Below, piece after piece: positions 17,188 through 25,849 of a stretch of 64,000 bases of DNA. This DNA is from Legionella rowbothamii (GTDB lineage Bacteria > Pseudomonadota > Gammaproteobacteria > Legionellales > Legionellaceae): positions 186,001-250,000 of the forward strand of contig NZ_CAAAIM010000003.1 in NCBI RefSeq assembly GCF_900639985.1, given 5' to 3'. Each line of letters begins with the position of its first letter. Positions within the stretch are counted from its first letter, which is position 1. Under the pieces are notes generated by a model that made no database searches, was not told the origin of the DNA, and worked only from the letters and a program-made list of their open reading frames with translations. Both the position numbers and the translations under genes were made by a program.

Positions 17188-18687
17188 TTAATCATGGGTT
17201 GGCATAATAAACGCGCTTCCTTTCAGGGCATGCGTAGGCCATTTACTGGTCACAGTTTTTAATTTGGTATAGAAATAAATGCTTTCATCACCATGTAGAC
17301 TAATGTCACCAAAAAATGATTGTTTCCAGCCACCAAAGGGATGGTTTGCTACAGGTACGGGGATGGGAATATTCACACCTACCATTCCTGCTTGCACACG
17401 TTGACAATATTCACGAGCACTGTATCCATCACGGGTAAAAATAGCGGTACCATTTCCAAATTGATGTCTATTGACTAAGTTGAGCGCTTGTTCAAAGTCC
17501 TTAACCCGTACGACGACTAATACAGGGCCAAAGATTTCATTTTGATATACAGACATTTGCTCGGTGACCTTATCAAAGAGGCAGGGGCCGATGAAAAAGC
17601 CTTGGGGATGATTAGGTTGTTTATAGTCTCTACCATCAATGATTAATTGGGCACCCTCGTGTACACCTTGATCAATAGCTGCCATAACGCGTTTGCGGTG
17701 TGCGCTGCTTACTAATGGCCCCATATCAGTGTCAGCAACATCACCTGCATCGATTTTCATTGCTTGGATTTGGGGAGTCATTTTGGTAATTAAGGTATCT
17801 GCTACTTGATCTCCTACCGCCACTGCAACTGAAATTGCCATACAACGTTCACCTGCAGAACCATAAGCGGCGCCTACAATGGCCGATGCGGCTTGATCCA
17901 TATCCGCATCAGGCATGACCACACAATGGTTCTTCGCGCCGCCAAAAGTATGGGCGCGTTTGCCATGAGCCGTTGCTTTAGTATAAATGGAATGAGCGAC
18001 TGGCGTTGAGGCAACGGCGGTAACAGCAGCAACATCAGGGTGGGTAATTAAGTAATCCACCGTATCTTTATCACCCTGTAAACAGTTGGCAACACCGGCA
18101 GGTAAACCGGCTTCACTTAATAATTCTAATAAACGCACTGAAGCAGAAGGATCTTGTTCTGAGGGTTTTAATATAAAGGAATTACCACAGGCAATCGCGG
18201 GAATCATCATCCATACAGGAACCATTACGGGAAAATTAAAGGGGGAAATTCCTACGCAAACACCAAGTGGTTGTCGGAGTGTATGACAATCAATACCGCC
18301 GGCTACCTCTGTAGAATAATCGCCTTTAAGTTGATTGAGCAGGCCGCAATGTAATTCGACCACTTCAATAGCGCGAGCGACGGAGCCTTTGGCATCATCA
18401 AGGGTTTTACCATGTTCCTGGGTTACTAAGCGGGCTAAATCCAGTTGATGCTTCTCCATTAATTCTCTAAATTTAAAAAGAATGCGTGCTCGTTTAATTG
18501 CTGGTGTTTGAGCCCAGGCAATGCCCGCTTCTTTTGCAGTGCTGATGGTTTTATCGCAAAGCGTTTTGGAGGCGAAGTGTAGTTGTCCAATTATTTCGCC
18601 CAATGCAGGATTATAAATAGGGTGACTTGTGGTGCTCGTTTCGTTTACAAATTGACCACCTACATAATGTTGCACTAGGTATCCCAT
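17188..18687 (-). CDS. mmsA: Methylmalonate-semialdehyde dehydrogenase (CoA-acylating)
   Basis: Converts methylmalonate or malonate semialdehyde to propionyl-CoA or acetyl-CoA with NAD and CoA, the last dedicated step of valine degradation. The aldehyde dehydrogenase core shows GISPFNFPVMVPVWMMIPAIACGNSFILKPSEQDP, the catalytic cysteine in GSAGERCMAISVAV, and EIFGPVLVVVRV. The C-terminal NHPFGGWKQSFFGDISLHG is typical of the MmsA/IolA class. The ATG at 18687 has AGGAG 7 bases before it and gives 499 residues; the frame is open for six more codons upstream. It is the first gene of the operon. Confidence 0.94.
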   Translation of the reverse strand: MGYLVQHYVGGQFVNETSTTSHPIYNPALGEIIGQLHFASKTLCDKTISTAKEAGIAWAQTPAIKRARILFKFRELMEKHQLDLARLVTQEHGKTLDDAKGSVARAIEVVELHCGLLNQLKGDYSTEVAGGIDCHTLRQPLGVCVGISPFNFPVMVPVWMMIPAIACGNSFILKPSEQDPSASVRLLELLSEAGLPAGVANCLQGDKDTVDYLITHPDVAAVTAVASTPVAHSIYTKATAHGKRAHTFGGAKNHCVVMPDADMDQAASAIVGAAYGSAGERCMAISVAVAVGDQVADTLITKMTPQIQAMKIDAGDVADTDMGPLVSSAHRKRVMAAIDQGVHEGAQLIIDGRDYKQPNHPQGFFIGPCLFDKVTEQMSVYQNEIFGPVLVVVRVKDFEQALNLVNRHQFGNGTAIFTRDGYSAREYCQRVQAGMVGVNIPIPVPVANHPFGGWKQSFFGDISLHGDESIYFYTKLKTVTSKWPTHALKGSAFIMPTHD

Positions 18688-18859
18688 TACCAAACTCCTT
18701 TTCATGTTTTTTTATAAATTTAAGTTGATCATTGTAATTGTTTCATGGAAATATTTATACAATAATAGTGATGATACAGGAGTACTTATTTGAAAAAATA
18801 TTTAAAAATAAATTACTTCTGATGGAATCCATGGACTATAAGTAGTAAGGAAATTATCA

Positions 18860-21250
18860 ATGACAAAAGGAATTTTGCGTGTACCAAAGGGTACTTTGAC
18901 GGGGCTGGTATCTATTTTACAAAGCCATTTTCCTGGCTATGTCTTGGAAACCTATGATCCTCATAAGCCTGACTATCGCTTAAGTTATCAAAAAAAAGTC
19001 GACAGTTATTGCCAAGCGCTGGAATATCTTCTCAACGCATACCCACGTCCATTGACGGACCCACCTTTTCCTGATGAGGTGATTAAAAATCATATCGAGC
19101 AGTGTCGTCAGGTTTATATTTTTAACGCCAATACAGCAACGCGCGTTTCTGAGTTACAAAAAGAGTTGAAGATCTTTACTACCAGTCTTGTCGACACAAT
19201 CCATTTGCTTTGGAATAAGTCTGGAGATGATGCAACTGAATTATTAAATGAAGCTGAACAATATGTTTTAATGTTACGAGGTCGCCCTGATCTAGTAACT
19301 TTAACGCCTATGGGCACAGTGCAAGTGGATAAGGCCTTGTTACCCTATGAGCCAGAAACATTAGAAGAGTTTCGTCAAATAAAAGCAGAAAATTGCCCGA
19401 AAACACCGCACTGGTTTCAGGAGCTCTCCGATCCGGCGTTTCATTTCCGTCAAGCCTATTTTTGCAACTTACCTTCAGACCTTATTGATTTAACCGATGA
19501 CTTGGATAAGTTTCTATATAAATGGGAAGATATTAAATTTAATGCTATTAATCTCAATAATGATTTACATCAGATTGCCGGATGCATATTACCTTTGCCA
19601 GTGTGGTTTTTAGAGTTACCTGGCCATCAACAAAAAATGGTTATTGCTCTTGCCAATGAAGAAGAATCAGAAATTGATGCAAGATTGGTTTTATTTAAAC
19701 AGATGCTGGCGCGTGAAGAATACAAGGATACTTTAGCGCAAGTTAGGAAACTTCCTCAGTGGTATTGGGTTCTGCCTAAACATCAACAGCATTTTTTAGA
19801 ATATGCTTTGAAAAGCAACAACAGTTTGGAAGAGGTACTTTCTTTTATATGTAGTCGTCATCGAACTTTGCCGATGCTTCCAAATTATGCGGTGCATAGT
19901 TCACATATCGTTGATAAAGACGGTAGCTTACATGATTTATATTCTGCAAAATATCGTGGGAGTCATGTTGTTCCTCGAGATGGTGTTAATAAATGGCCCG
20001 ACGAGGTTATGCGCCTGTACACTTCCAGAAACCTAACACGGGCAATGGCCCAAGCTAAACCTGAACAATTCATTTTAGTACAAACTTTAGTTAGTCCTAT
20101 TCATCTACCATTGGTTAATATTTCAAAATTGCTGCCCGATGGTGATTTAAAGAACATAGCGGATGCTGAAATGGAACAACATCCATTAGCATCTCGAATA
20201 ATAAAAACGAACCATCCATTTAATGCGGCAAAAGTAATACTTTATACTGTGGCTACGGATCCTTATATCGTGGCGCTGGTGAGCGCGATGGAGATACGGA
20301 AGAAAGCTATCCCGCAATTAAAACCGCTGCTTGATAGCTATAAAGCCGTATTAAATTCAGGGGTTGGTTCAACAAATTTTTTTGATTATTATGGACGAGA
20401 ATTATTTTTAAGTTCTTTAGAGCAATTAATGTTTCTTGTTTCTAAAGACTATTCTTTTGGCTCATGCGTCAGCGGTAAGGATAGAAAGGCTATAGAATCA
20501 ATTCATACTGACGCGATGTGCCGGTATAAGTTCGAATATGGGTTTTGGCCGGAGTTTACTGATATAGGTCAAGACCGCATTAATTTTATCAATATCTTCG
20601 TAGATATTTACCTCTCACGCCATCATCATGAACATGCAGGACATAATTCCCCTGGATCTGAAGGTATTAAAACACCGTACAAGTACTTACCCTCCGATAT
20701 AGCCGCGGAAATTATTAGACGTTTAAACCATGACAAGGCTTTAGTTTATGATGATCGCCTTGCTACAAATAATGAAATTAAAAAAATCACTACAGGGTCT
20801 CCAATATTACCTAAGGAACAGTTGGTGTGTAATTTGACTGCTGCCGCGTTAGGTGAAGCCAAATGTACAACACTTTACGATAATTTATTTTTATTATTTA
20901 ACGATATGACTCAATTTATACCAGCTCCTGAGGAGAAGAAAAAGTCATGGTTTTTTAGTTCTGACCGCAGCCCGCCCTCAGGAATTGTTGAAATTAAAAA
21001 GTTAATGGATGATCCTCGCTCCGGCCCTAATAATGTTGTGCGTATGGCAGGAATCATGAAGATTATATTATCCCGACCCGTGCAGGACTCTTCACGTACA
21101 GAGGCTACAAAGTCAGTTTATGAGTTGCGGCAATTAATCGAAGCACCTGCATCAAAACATGAGGAACTCGTTAATAAGCTCGCTGCGGATTGGAGCAAAC
21201 TATTTGAGAAGAACAAGCAATCGAAAAAAGTAACTGAGTTTTCACTGTAA
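18860..21250 (+). CDS. Large orphan protein with CX5R phosphatase motif; candidate Dot/Icm effector
   Basis: A 796-residue protein with no signal peptide or membrane segment. Around residues 530-560 it has SFGSCVSGKDRKAIESIHTDAM. CVSGKDR is a CX5R motif (C536 to R542) of the C-x-S-G-K-D-R form used by SopB/IpgD-like and some Legionella phosphoinositide phosphatases, with Cys as nucleophile and Arg binding phosphate. A His-rich stretch (SRHHHEHAGH) follows at about residue 592. The rest is helical, with repeated W/P-containing segments (LPVWFLELPGHQQKMV, LPQWYWVLPKHQQHFLEYAL) that look like a short duplicated motif. It is transcribed alone, between the mms operon and dapB. Function as a secreted phosphatase is an inference from the motif and the genus. 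Confidence 0.72.
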   Translation: MTKGILRVPKGTLTGLVSILQSHFPGYVLETYDPHKPDYRLSYQKKVDSYCQALEYLLNAYPRPLTDPPFPDEVIKNHIEQCRQVYIFNANTATRVSELQKELKIFTTSLVDTIHLLWNKSGDDATELLNEAEQYVLMLRGRPDLVTLTPMGTVQVDKALLPYEPETLEEFRQIKAENCPKTPHWFQELSDPAFHFRQAYFCNLPSDLIDLTDDLDKFLYKWEDIKFNAINLNNDLHQIAGCILPLPVWFLELPGHQQKMVIALANEEESEIDARLVLFKQMLAREEYKDTLAQVRKLPQWYWVLPKHQQHFLEYALKSNNSLEEVLSFICSRHRTLPMLPNYAVHSSHIVDKDGSLHDLYSAKYRGSHVVPRDGVNKWPDEVMRLYTSRNLTRAMAQAKPEQFILVQTLVSPIHLPLVNISKLLPDGDLKNIADAEMEQHPLASRIIKTNHPFNAAKVILYTVATDPYIVALVSAMEIRKKAIPQLKPLLDSYKAVLNSGVGSTNFFDYYGRELFLSSLEQLMFLVSKDYSFGSCVSGKDRKAIESIHTDAMCRYKFEYGFWPEFTDIGQDRINFINIFVDIYLSRHHHEHAGHNSPGSEGIKTPYKYLPSDIAAEIIRRLNHDKALVYDDRLATNNEIKKITTGSPILPKEQLVCNLTAAALGEAKCTTLYDNLFLLFNDMTQFIPAPEEKKKSWFFSSDRSPPSGIVEIKKLMDDPRSGPNNVVRMAGIMKIILSRPVQDSSRTEATKSVYELRQLIEAPASKHEELVNKLAADWSKLFEKNKQSKKVTEFSL

Positions 21251-21258
21251 AACAACAT

Positions 21259-21284
21259 AGCCTGGCTGTAACCAACCAGGCTAC
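21259..21284. terminator. Inverted repeat between convergent genes
   Basis: TAGCCTGG at 21259-21266 pairs with CCAGGCTA at 21277-21284, with a 10-base loop. It sits between the orphan effector candidate (plus) and dapB (minus), and belongs to the same tagcctgg family as 10979-10998 and 23173-23192. Confidence 0.6.
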
Positions 21285-21288
21285 ATTC

Positions 21289-22020
21289 CTATAACAGATG
21301 TTCTAAACCATAAATTAAACCGTTTAAAGTCATAACTTTTTGGCAAGCTAAGACAATACCAGGCATAAAACAATTTCGACTGATGCTGTCATCTGTAATA
21401 GAAAGTGTTTCGCCGGCATTACCAAAAATAACTTGTTGGCGAGCTAATACTCCGGGTAAACGCAGTGAATGAATGTTAATGTCACAATGCGTGCCGCCAC
21501 GAGCTCCCGGAATTAATTCTTTTAAAATTAATTTATTTTTTGGGGATTTTCTTGCTGCAGCAATCATTTCTGCGGTTTTTAACGCAGTACCTGAAGGCGC
21601 ATCTAATTTTTGCTGATGATGGGTTTCAACAATTTCTACTTCTGAAAAGTATTCAGCGGCTTTTGCTGCAAAAAGCATCATTAAAACGGCACTAATGGAA
21701 AAGTTAGGGGCAATAACTCCACCCAAACCTTGCTCTTCACATTTGATGGTTAAGTTTTTAACTTGTTCGGGAAGTAGTCCTGAGGTACCAATGACGGGGC
21801 GAGCCCCATTATTGATAATTGTCAGACTATTTTGATACACCGTATCTGCTCGTGTTAAATCAACCACAATCTGTGCCTGGGTATCATGAATCGCTTGAGC
21901 TAAATTATCTTGTCGGCCAAGTTGAGCAACTAAGGTAAATTCAGGATGCACATTGAGTGTCTCACAAGCTAATTCCCCCATTTTACCACTGGCTCCATTT
22001 ACGATAACACGAGTTAACAT
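21289..22020 (-). CDS. dapB: 4-hydroxy-tetrahydrodipicolinate reductase
   Basis: Reduces 4-hydroxy-tetrahydrodipicolinate in lysine and meso-diaminopimelate synthesis (peptidoglycan). The 243-residue protein starts with the nucleotide-binding VIVNGASGKMGELACETL. It then has the catalytic region EIVETHHQQKLDAPSGTALKTAEMI, with the conserved His and Lys, and the middle motif IAPNFSISAVLMMLFA. Its size is close to the usual 240-270. A small membrane-protein gene lies 24 bases upstream on the same strand and probably shares its transcript. Confidence 0.94.
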   Translation of the reverse strand: MLTRVIVNGASGKMGELACETLNVHPEFTLVAQLGRQDNLAQAIHDTQAQIVVDLTRADTVYQNSLTIINNGARPVIGTSGLLPEQVKNLTIKCEEQGLGGVIAPNFSISAVLMMLFAAKAAEYFSEVEIVETHHQQKLDAPSGTALKTAEMIAAARKSPKNKLILKELIPGARGGTHCDINIHSLRLPGVLARQQVIFGNAGETLSITDDSISRNCFMPGIVLACQKVMTLNGLIYGLEHLL

Positions 22021-22044
22021 GGTATTCCTTATTTCCGATATGAA

Positions 22045-22260
22045 TTATTGACGAGGATTTTTATCTGAGGGGTTCTTCTTTGGCATCTCTTTATCCTTGG
22101 GGGGATATTTAGTACGCCAAGCCCATACAGACGCAAAGGGCCAGCCAATCAGCGTCGCTTGCATGACTAGGGCAACAAAGGCTCCACCTGGGTTATCACT
22201 AATTAGAAAAACAGCCCATGGCAGAAAGGCACAAAGAAAAGCTATAAATAATCGTCTCAT
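22045..22260 (-). CDS. YqaE/Pmp3-like small membrane protein
   Basis: A 71-residue protein with two hydrophobic segments. The core FLCAFLPWAVFLISDNPGGAFVALVMQATLIGWPFASVWAW follows the pattern of the YqaE/Pmp3 (UPF0057) stress-related membrane peptides: a proline after the first helix, G-G-F in the loop, then GW-P. A basic, proline-rich soluble tail (PPKDKEMPKKNPSDKNPRQ) is appended. It is the first gene before dapB on the minus strand. Assignment to the family is by pattern only and its role is unknown. Confidence 0.65.
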   Translation of the reverse strand: MRRLFIAFLCAFLPWAVFLISDNPGGAFVALVMQATLIGWPFASVWAWRTKYPPKDKEMPKKNPSDKNPRQ

Positions 22261-22370
22261 GGATATACATGGTAGTTTCAGTTTAAATTAATTATAGGCT
22301 GAATATTGGATTTTTTTCTACCCAGAGTTTTGAGGTTTTTATTGGAAACAGATGAACTTACTTAGAGTGC

Positions 22371-22399
22371 TTGCAAACAACCTTTAAACATTGTACATT
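22371..22399 (+). promoter_or_regulatory. Predicted promoter of proQ
   Basis: TTGCAA at 22371-22376 and TACATT at 22394-22399 are 17 bases apart. The expected transcript start coincides with a 7-bp hairpin (TCATTCA/TGAATGA, 22406-22424), so the mRNA would begin with a stem that could stabilise it. The remaining gap to the start codon is otherwise featureless. Confidence 0.5.
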
Positions 22400-22470
22400 G
22401 TGCGCTCATTCAGAAGGTGAATGATCATATTATTTTCGGATAGGGCAACCAATTTCTAAAGGGTACACTG

Positions 22471-23145
22471 ATGAGAAAACAGGAGCTGCACCCGCGCACC
22501 GCTGTTATTAATAAAACTCAAAAAAACCAGTCTAAAAAAGCACGCGCTGATGCATTGTTATGGCTTGCGGCTAATTTCCCTGCTGCGTTTGATAATTCAT
22601 TACGAATCCGCCCATTAAAGGGTGGCATTATGAATGATATTTTGCTGCATGCCGATAAAGCTGCTGAGGTAGGTATTTCTAAGAGTAAGCTCCGAGAGGC
22701 CGTAGTTTTATTTACGCGTCGCCTTGATTACTTGGCATGTTTAAAAGCTCGTGAAATGCGCGTCGATTTGCAGGGTAATGATGTAGCTGAGGTCAGTGCT
22801 GAAGAGGCAGATCACGCTGCAGCGAAGATTAAAAAACGGGTTGAAAAAAGCGTTCGCAATGCTCGCAAAATAATGGCAGAAAAAGGTACCGCTCCATATG
22901 GTACAAGCCAGCAATCTTCAAGCTATCAACCGAAAACAGCGAGTCAACCATTTGCTTCAGATGATTATTTTCCTACATATCCAGCTCGCTCGTATTCAGC
23001 ACAAGCTCCAGCCCAGCCTGCGCGATCTGCCGTTGTTGTAAAGCATAAAACAACACGTCAATATGATCCTGATGCCGTAGCACGCTTGAAAGAGAAGCTT
23101 GGCTTATCGCGAAGCCTTGAAGAAAAGAAAGAAGTAGTCGAGTAA
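22471..23145 (+). CDS. ProQ/FinO-domain RNA-binding protein
   Basis: A 224-residue protein with a basic N-terminus and a ProQ/FinO RNA-chaperone domain at about residues 20-130 (ALLWLAANFPAAFDNSLRIRPLKGGIMNDILLHADKAAEVGISKSKLREAVVLFTRRLDYLACLKAREMRVDLQGNDVAEVS). The domain ends in the typical strand before a basic linker. The C-terminal part is low-complexity (Ser/Gln/Pro/Ala) and ends in a Lys/Arg/Glu-rich tail. Such proteins bind structured small RNAs and mRNA 3' ends. It is an obvious candidate partner for structured RNAs such as the one at 7420-7535, although nothing shows that directly. Confidence 0.88.
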   Translation: MRKQELHPRTAVINKTQKNQSKKARADALLWLAANFPAAFDNSLRIRPLKGGIMNDILLHADKAAEVGISKSKLREAVVLFTRRLDYLACLKAREMRVDLQGNDVAEVSAEEADHAAAKIKKRVEKSVRNARKIMAEKGTAPYGTSQQSSSYQPKTASQPFASDDYFPTYPARSYSAQAPAQPARSAVVVKHKTTRQYDPDAVARLKEKLGLSRSLEEKKEVVE

Positions 23146-23172
23146 AAGCACAACTATTATCAAAAAATGTAG

Positions 23173-23192
23173 CCTGGTTGCAAGCAACCAGG
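23173..23192. terminator. Perfect inverted repeat terminator (CCTGGTTGC family)
   Basis: CCTGGTTGC/GCAACCAGG with an AA spacer, followed by TTTT on the plus strand and preceded by an A-run. It lies between proQ (plus) and fni (minus), so it can act in both directions. Confidence 0.75.
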
Positions 23193-23242
23193 TTTTCCAT
23201 ATGCCAATCAAATTCAGATAGCCACGAACGTAGTCTGAGCCT

Positions 23243-24268
23243 CTAAGCTAATTTCTGAGTTAAATCAGTAAGAATACGGCTACCAGTGCAAAACATTGCA
23301 ACTCTTAATTCGTATTCGATGGTAAGCATTTGCAACAGGACTTTTTCTGTAGATTCTAAGGCCGCTGCAAGCAAAGGCTTTGCATAACCGACCGTAGAAG
23401 CCCCTAACGCAAATAACTTAGCAGCGTTTAAACCGTTAGCTGCACCCCCAGATCCCCAAATTTCAAAAGTAGGATTTAATGCTGCAGCTTGTTGAACCGC
23501 AGTGACAGTATCAATGCCCCAATTTTTAAAAGTAATTGCTGCTTGATGACGTATGGGATCCTGTGTTGCTCGGTGTCCTTCAATTCGTCCCCAGTGGGTG
23601 CCACCTAATCCGCCTATATCAAGTGCTGCAATACCTATATCAGTCAAACGTTGCATCGTGTTTTGAGAAAAACCACAGCCCGTTTCTTTGACAATAATGG
23701 GTAAATGGAACTTTTTAACTAATAGTTCTAAGGCTTGCCAGCAGCCCTTATAATCGGTAGTACCTTCCGGTTGCATACATTCTTGCAATGGGTTGCAATG
23801 AATGATTAATGCATTCGCTTGCAATGAATCAGTTAAACGTTGAATGTCGGCAAGTGGTGTATGAATTAATTGTGCAATCCCTAAATTGCTGTATAAATTT
23901 ACCTTTGGAAAACTCTGGCGTAGATGGCTCCATTCGAATGCAGCTTTAGGATCCATTAGTTCACGTCGTTGAGAACCAACGCCCATGGCCCAGCCGCTTT
24001 GTGAACAGGCTTCAACTAAATGATGATTGATATGTTCTGCTCGGCGATGTCCCGCTGTCATCGAACTAACTAGAAATGGCTTGGCTACAACCTGGCCAAA
24101 TCGCATGCCTTCTATATTAATTTCATCAAAATTAAGATCGGGCAGAGCATCATGTGTTAAATGAATGCTGTCAAATTTACTTAAGTCAGCGGTTTGGTTT
24201 TCATGCATTAGAGACAGTTTAATGTGATCTTGTTTACGCTGCTCAAATTGTTCGTATTGATTGGCCAT
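23243..24268 (-). CDS. fni: Type 2 isopentenyl-diphosphate delta-isomerase (FMN-dependent)
   Basis: Interconverts isopentenyl and dimethylallyl diphosphate using reduced FMN, and usually occurs with the mevalonate pathway. The 341-residue protein has the family N-terminus (QRKQDHIKLSLM), LVSSMTAGHRRAEHINHHL, GVGSQRREL, the active-site HCNPLQECMQPEG, VKETGCGFSQ and the phosphate-binding IGGLGGTHWGRIE and WGSGGAANGLNAAK. It starts 16 bases after the lumazine synthase gene on the same strand, behind AGGA. The pairing is striking because lumazine synthase serves riboflavin/FMN synthesis, the cofactor this enzyme needs. Confidence 0.94.
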   Translation of the reverse strand: MANQYEQFEQRKQDHIKLSLMHENQTADLSKFDSIHLTHDALPDLNFDEINIEGMRFGQVVAKPFLVSSMTAGHRRAEHINHHLVEACSQSGWAMGVGSQRRELMDPKAAFEWSHLRQSFPKVNLYSNLGIAQLIHTPLADIQRLTDSLQANALIIHCNPLQECMQPEGTTDYKGCWQALELLVKKFHLPIIVKETGCGFSQNTMQRLTDIGIAALDIGGLGGTHWGRIEGHRATQDPIRHQAAITFKNWGIDTVTAVQQAAALNPTFEIWGSGGAANGLNAAKLFALGASTVGYAKPLLAAALESTEKVLLQMLTIEYELRVAMFCTGSRILTDLTQKLA

Positions 24269-24284
24269 GAGTTCCTACCTATTG

Positions 24285-24764
24285 TTACTGCGGTAATTGG
24301 TTTAAAAGCTGTTGCATGGATATTGCCGCATTGGCCAGTTCTATACCTTTATGCCCGTGTTTTCCACCTAATCTATCCCACGCTTGCTCTTCATTTTCAG
24401 TCGTTAATAAACCAAAAATGACTGGGATATTGTATTTTAATGAAACCTTCATGCAGCCTTCACTAGTCATGTTACAGACCAGATCATAATGGCTGGTGTC
24501 ACCGCGAATAACGGAACCTAAAGTTATTATTGATTGCACCGCATTCGCCATCGCTAACCTTTTAGCGATCAAAGGAATTTCAATAGCACCAGGAACTTCA
24601 TAAACACTGATGTGTTCTTTTTTAATGCCCCGCTTTTGTAACTGGTTAATTACCGCATCTTGCAAGTTCTGAGTTATGTGTCGATTGAATACGCCTACAA
24701 TAATAGCAATCGGAAAGGATTCTACAATTGGTAGGTTTTCTGTTGGTTGTGCTGGTTTTTGCAT
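24285..24764 (-). CDS. ribH: 6,7-dimethyl-8-ribityllumazine synthase
   Basis: Catalyses the penultimate step of riboflavin synthesis. From the ATG at 24764 (AGAGGA just upstream; the longer frame would use a TTG) the protein has 159 residues. Motifs are IAIIVGVFNRHITQNL, VYEVPGAIEIPLIAKRL, LGSVIRGDTSHYDLVCN with the catalytic His, PVIFGLLTTENEEQAWDRLGGKHGHKGIELANAAI. It is not beside other rib genes but in front of fni, so it may be a second copy dedicated to this locus; whether another ribH exists in the genome cannot be seen here. Confidence 0.93.
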   Translation of the reverse strand: MQKPAQPTENLPIVESFPIAIIVGVFNRHITQNLQDAVINQLQKRGIKKEHISVYEVPGAIEIPLIAKRLAMANAVQSIITLGSVIRGDTSHYDLVCNMTSEGCMKVSLKYNIPVIFGLLTTENEEQAWDRLGGKHGHKGIELANAAISMQQLLNQLPQ

Positions 24765-24929
24765 TATTCCTCTCTTCTTCAATGGGAATTTTGTATTACT
24801 AAGAGCTGCAATGTACCTTTTTACCTTTATTTTTTCCAGTTATTTACAGCGGGGGATGGTCGTTGGTATGGAATTTTCGTGCACTTACCTAAGTTATCGA
24901 GGCAAGTGCGGGGGCAATTACGACAAATC

Positions 24930-25496
24930 CTATTTGCTATTTGTATTTAATTCAACCCACTGGGCATAAGTATTCATAAATTGCTGAATAAATTTCTTAG
25001 TATCTTCATTAATCAGCTCACCTTGCTCATTAAATAAGTTTCCTACGCCACCTATATAAGTTTCGGGTTGTTGTAAAACGGGAATATCTAAGAAGACAAA
25101 GGATTGTCGCAAGTGGTGATTGGCACCAAACCCCCCGATAGCTCCGGGAGAAACACTCATTACTGCTCCGGGTTTTTTAGACCAAACACTTTTACCGTAA
25201 GGGCGGGAGCCAACATCAATGGCATTTTTAAGAACACCAGGCACCGAACGATTATATTCTGGAGTAACAAAGAGTACTCCATCAGACATTCTTATTTGAT
25301 CACGAAAATGTAGCCAGGCTTCTGCTGGTCTGTTCTCATCATCAAGATCTTGGTTGTATAAAGGTAAATTACCAATTTCGATAATTTCTAAGCTTAATGA
25401 TTCGGGAGCTACGGCCATGAGCGCATGTGCCATTTTTCGGTTATAGGATTCTTTACGTAAACTTCCAACAATAACGGCAATTTTTTTGCGCATCAT
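24930..25496 (-). CDS. NADPH-dependent FMN reductase family protein
   Basis: A 188-residue flavodoxin-fold oxidoreductase. IAVIVGSLRKESYNRKMAHAL forms the FMN phosphate-binding loop, and VLFVTPEYNRSVPGVLKNAIDVGSRPYG the second flavin-binding region (typical SVPGVLKNAIDW-type signature). Relatives reduce FMN, quinones, chromate or azo compounds. It lies 147 bases from ribH on the same strand with a separate start, which continues the flavin theme of this small region. The ATG at 25496 is well defined. Confidence 0.9.
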   Translation of the reverse strand: MMRKKIAVIVGSLRKESYNRKMAHALMAVAPESLSLEIIEIGNLPLYNQDLDDENRPAEAWLHFRDQIRMSDGVLFVTPEYNRSVPGVLKNAIDVGSRPYGKSVWSKKPGAVMSVSPGAIGGFGANHHLRQSFVFLDIPVLQQPETYIGGVGNLFNEQGELINEDTKKFIQQFMNTYAQWVELNTNSK

Positions 25497-25576
25497 ACGT
25501 TCCTTGTATTGATTAATGGAGCGGGATCATTTAATTCGTAATTCTAGAGTATACTGGTGGGGCTTGCAAATAGAAG

Positions 25577-25630
25577 AAAAAAAACGCCCCGTTCACACTA
25601 AAATGCAATATTTTAAATGTGAACGGGGCG
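25577..25630 (-). terminator. Strong rho-independent terminator of the cold-shock gene
   Basis: Thirteen-base-pair perfect arms (25585-25597 and 25618-25630) enclose a 20-base loop, and eight Ts follow on the minus strand (A-run at 25577-25584). It lies 13 bases after the cold-shock gene. Confidence 0.93.
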
Positions 25631-25642
25631 CTAGAAATAAGG

Positions 25643-25849
25643 TTAAACTACTTCTACGTCTTCAGCTTGTGGTCCTTTTTGACCTTTGCTAGCTTTGAAC
25701 ATTACAGTTGCACCTTCGGCAAGAGTTTTAAACCCGCTACCTTGGATCGCACTGAAATGTACGAAATAATCTGTGCCGCCACTTTCTAAAAATCCGAAAC
25801 CTTTGGACTCGTTAAACCATTTTACTGTACCGCGTATTTTTTCTGACAT
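25643..25849 (-). CDS. Cold-shock domain protein (CspA family)
   Basis: A 68-residue OB-fold nucleic-acid chaperone. It shows [17 protein letters not shown] (RNP1 KGFGFL) and DYFVHFSAI (RNP2), followed by [29 protein letters not shown]. Size and motifs fit CspA-type proteins, which melt RNA structures. It is monocistronic with a strong terminator. The AT-rich stretch upstream (25850-25999) should contain the promoter. Cold induction cannot be inferred from the sequence. Confidence 0.94.
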   Translation of the reverse strand: MSEKIRGTVKWFNESKGFGFLESGGTDYFVHFSAIQGSGFKTLAEGATVMFKASKGQKGPQAEDVEVV

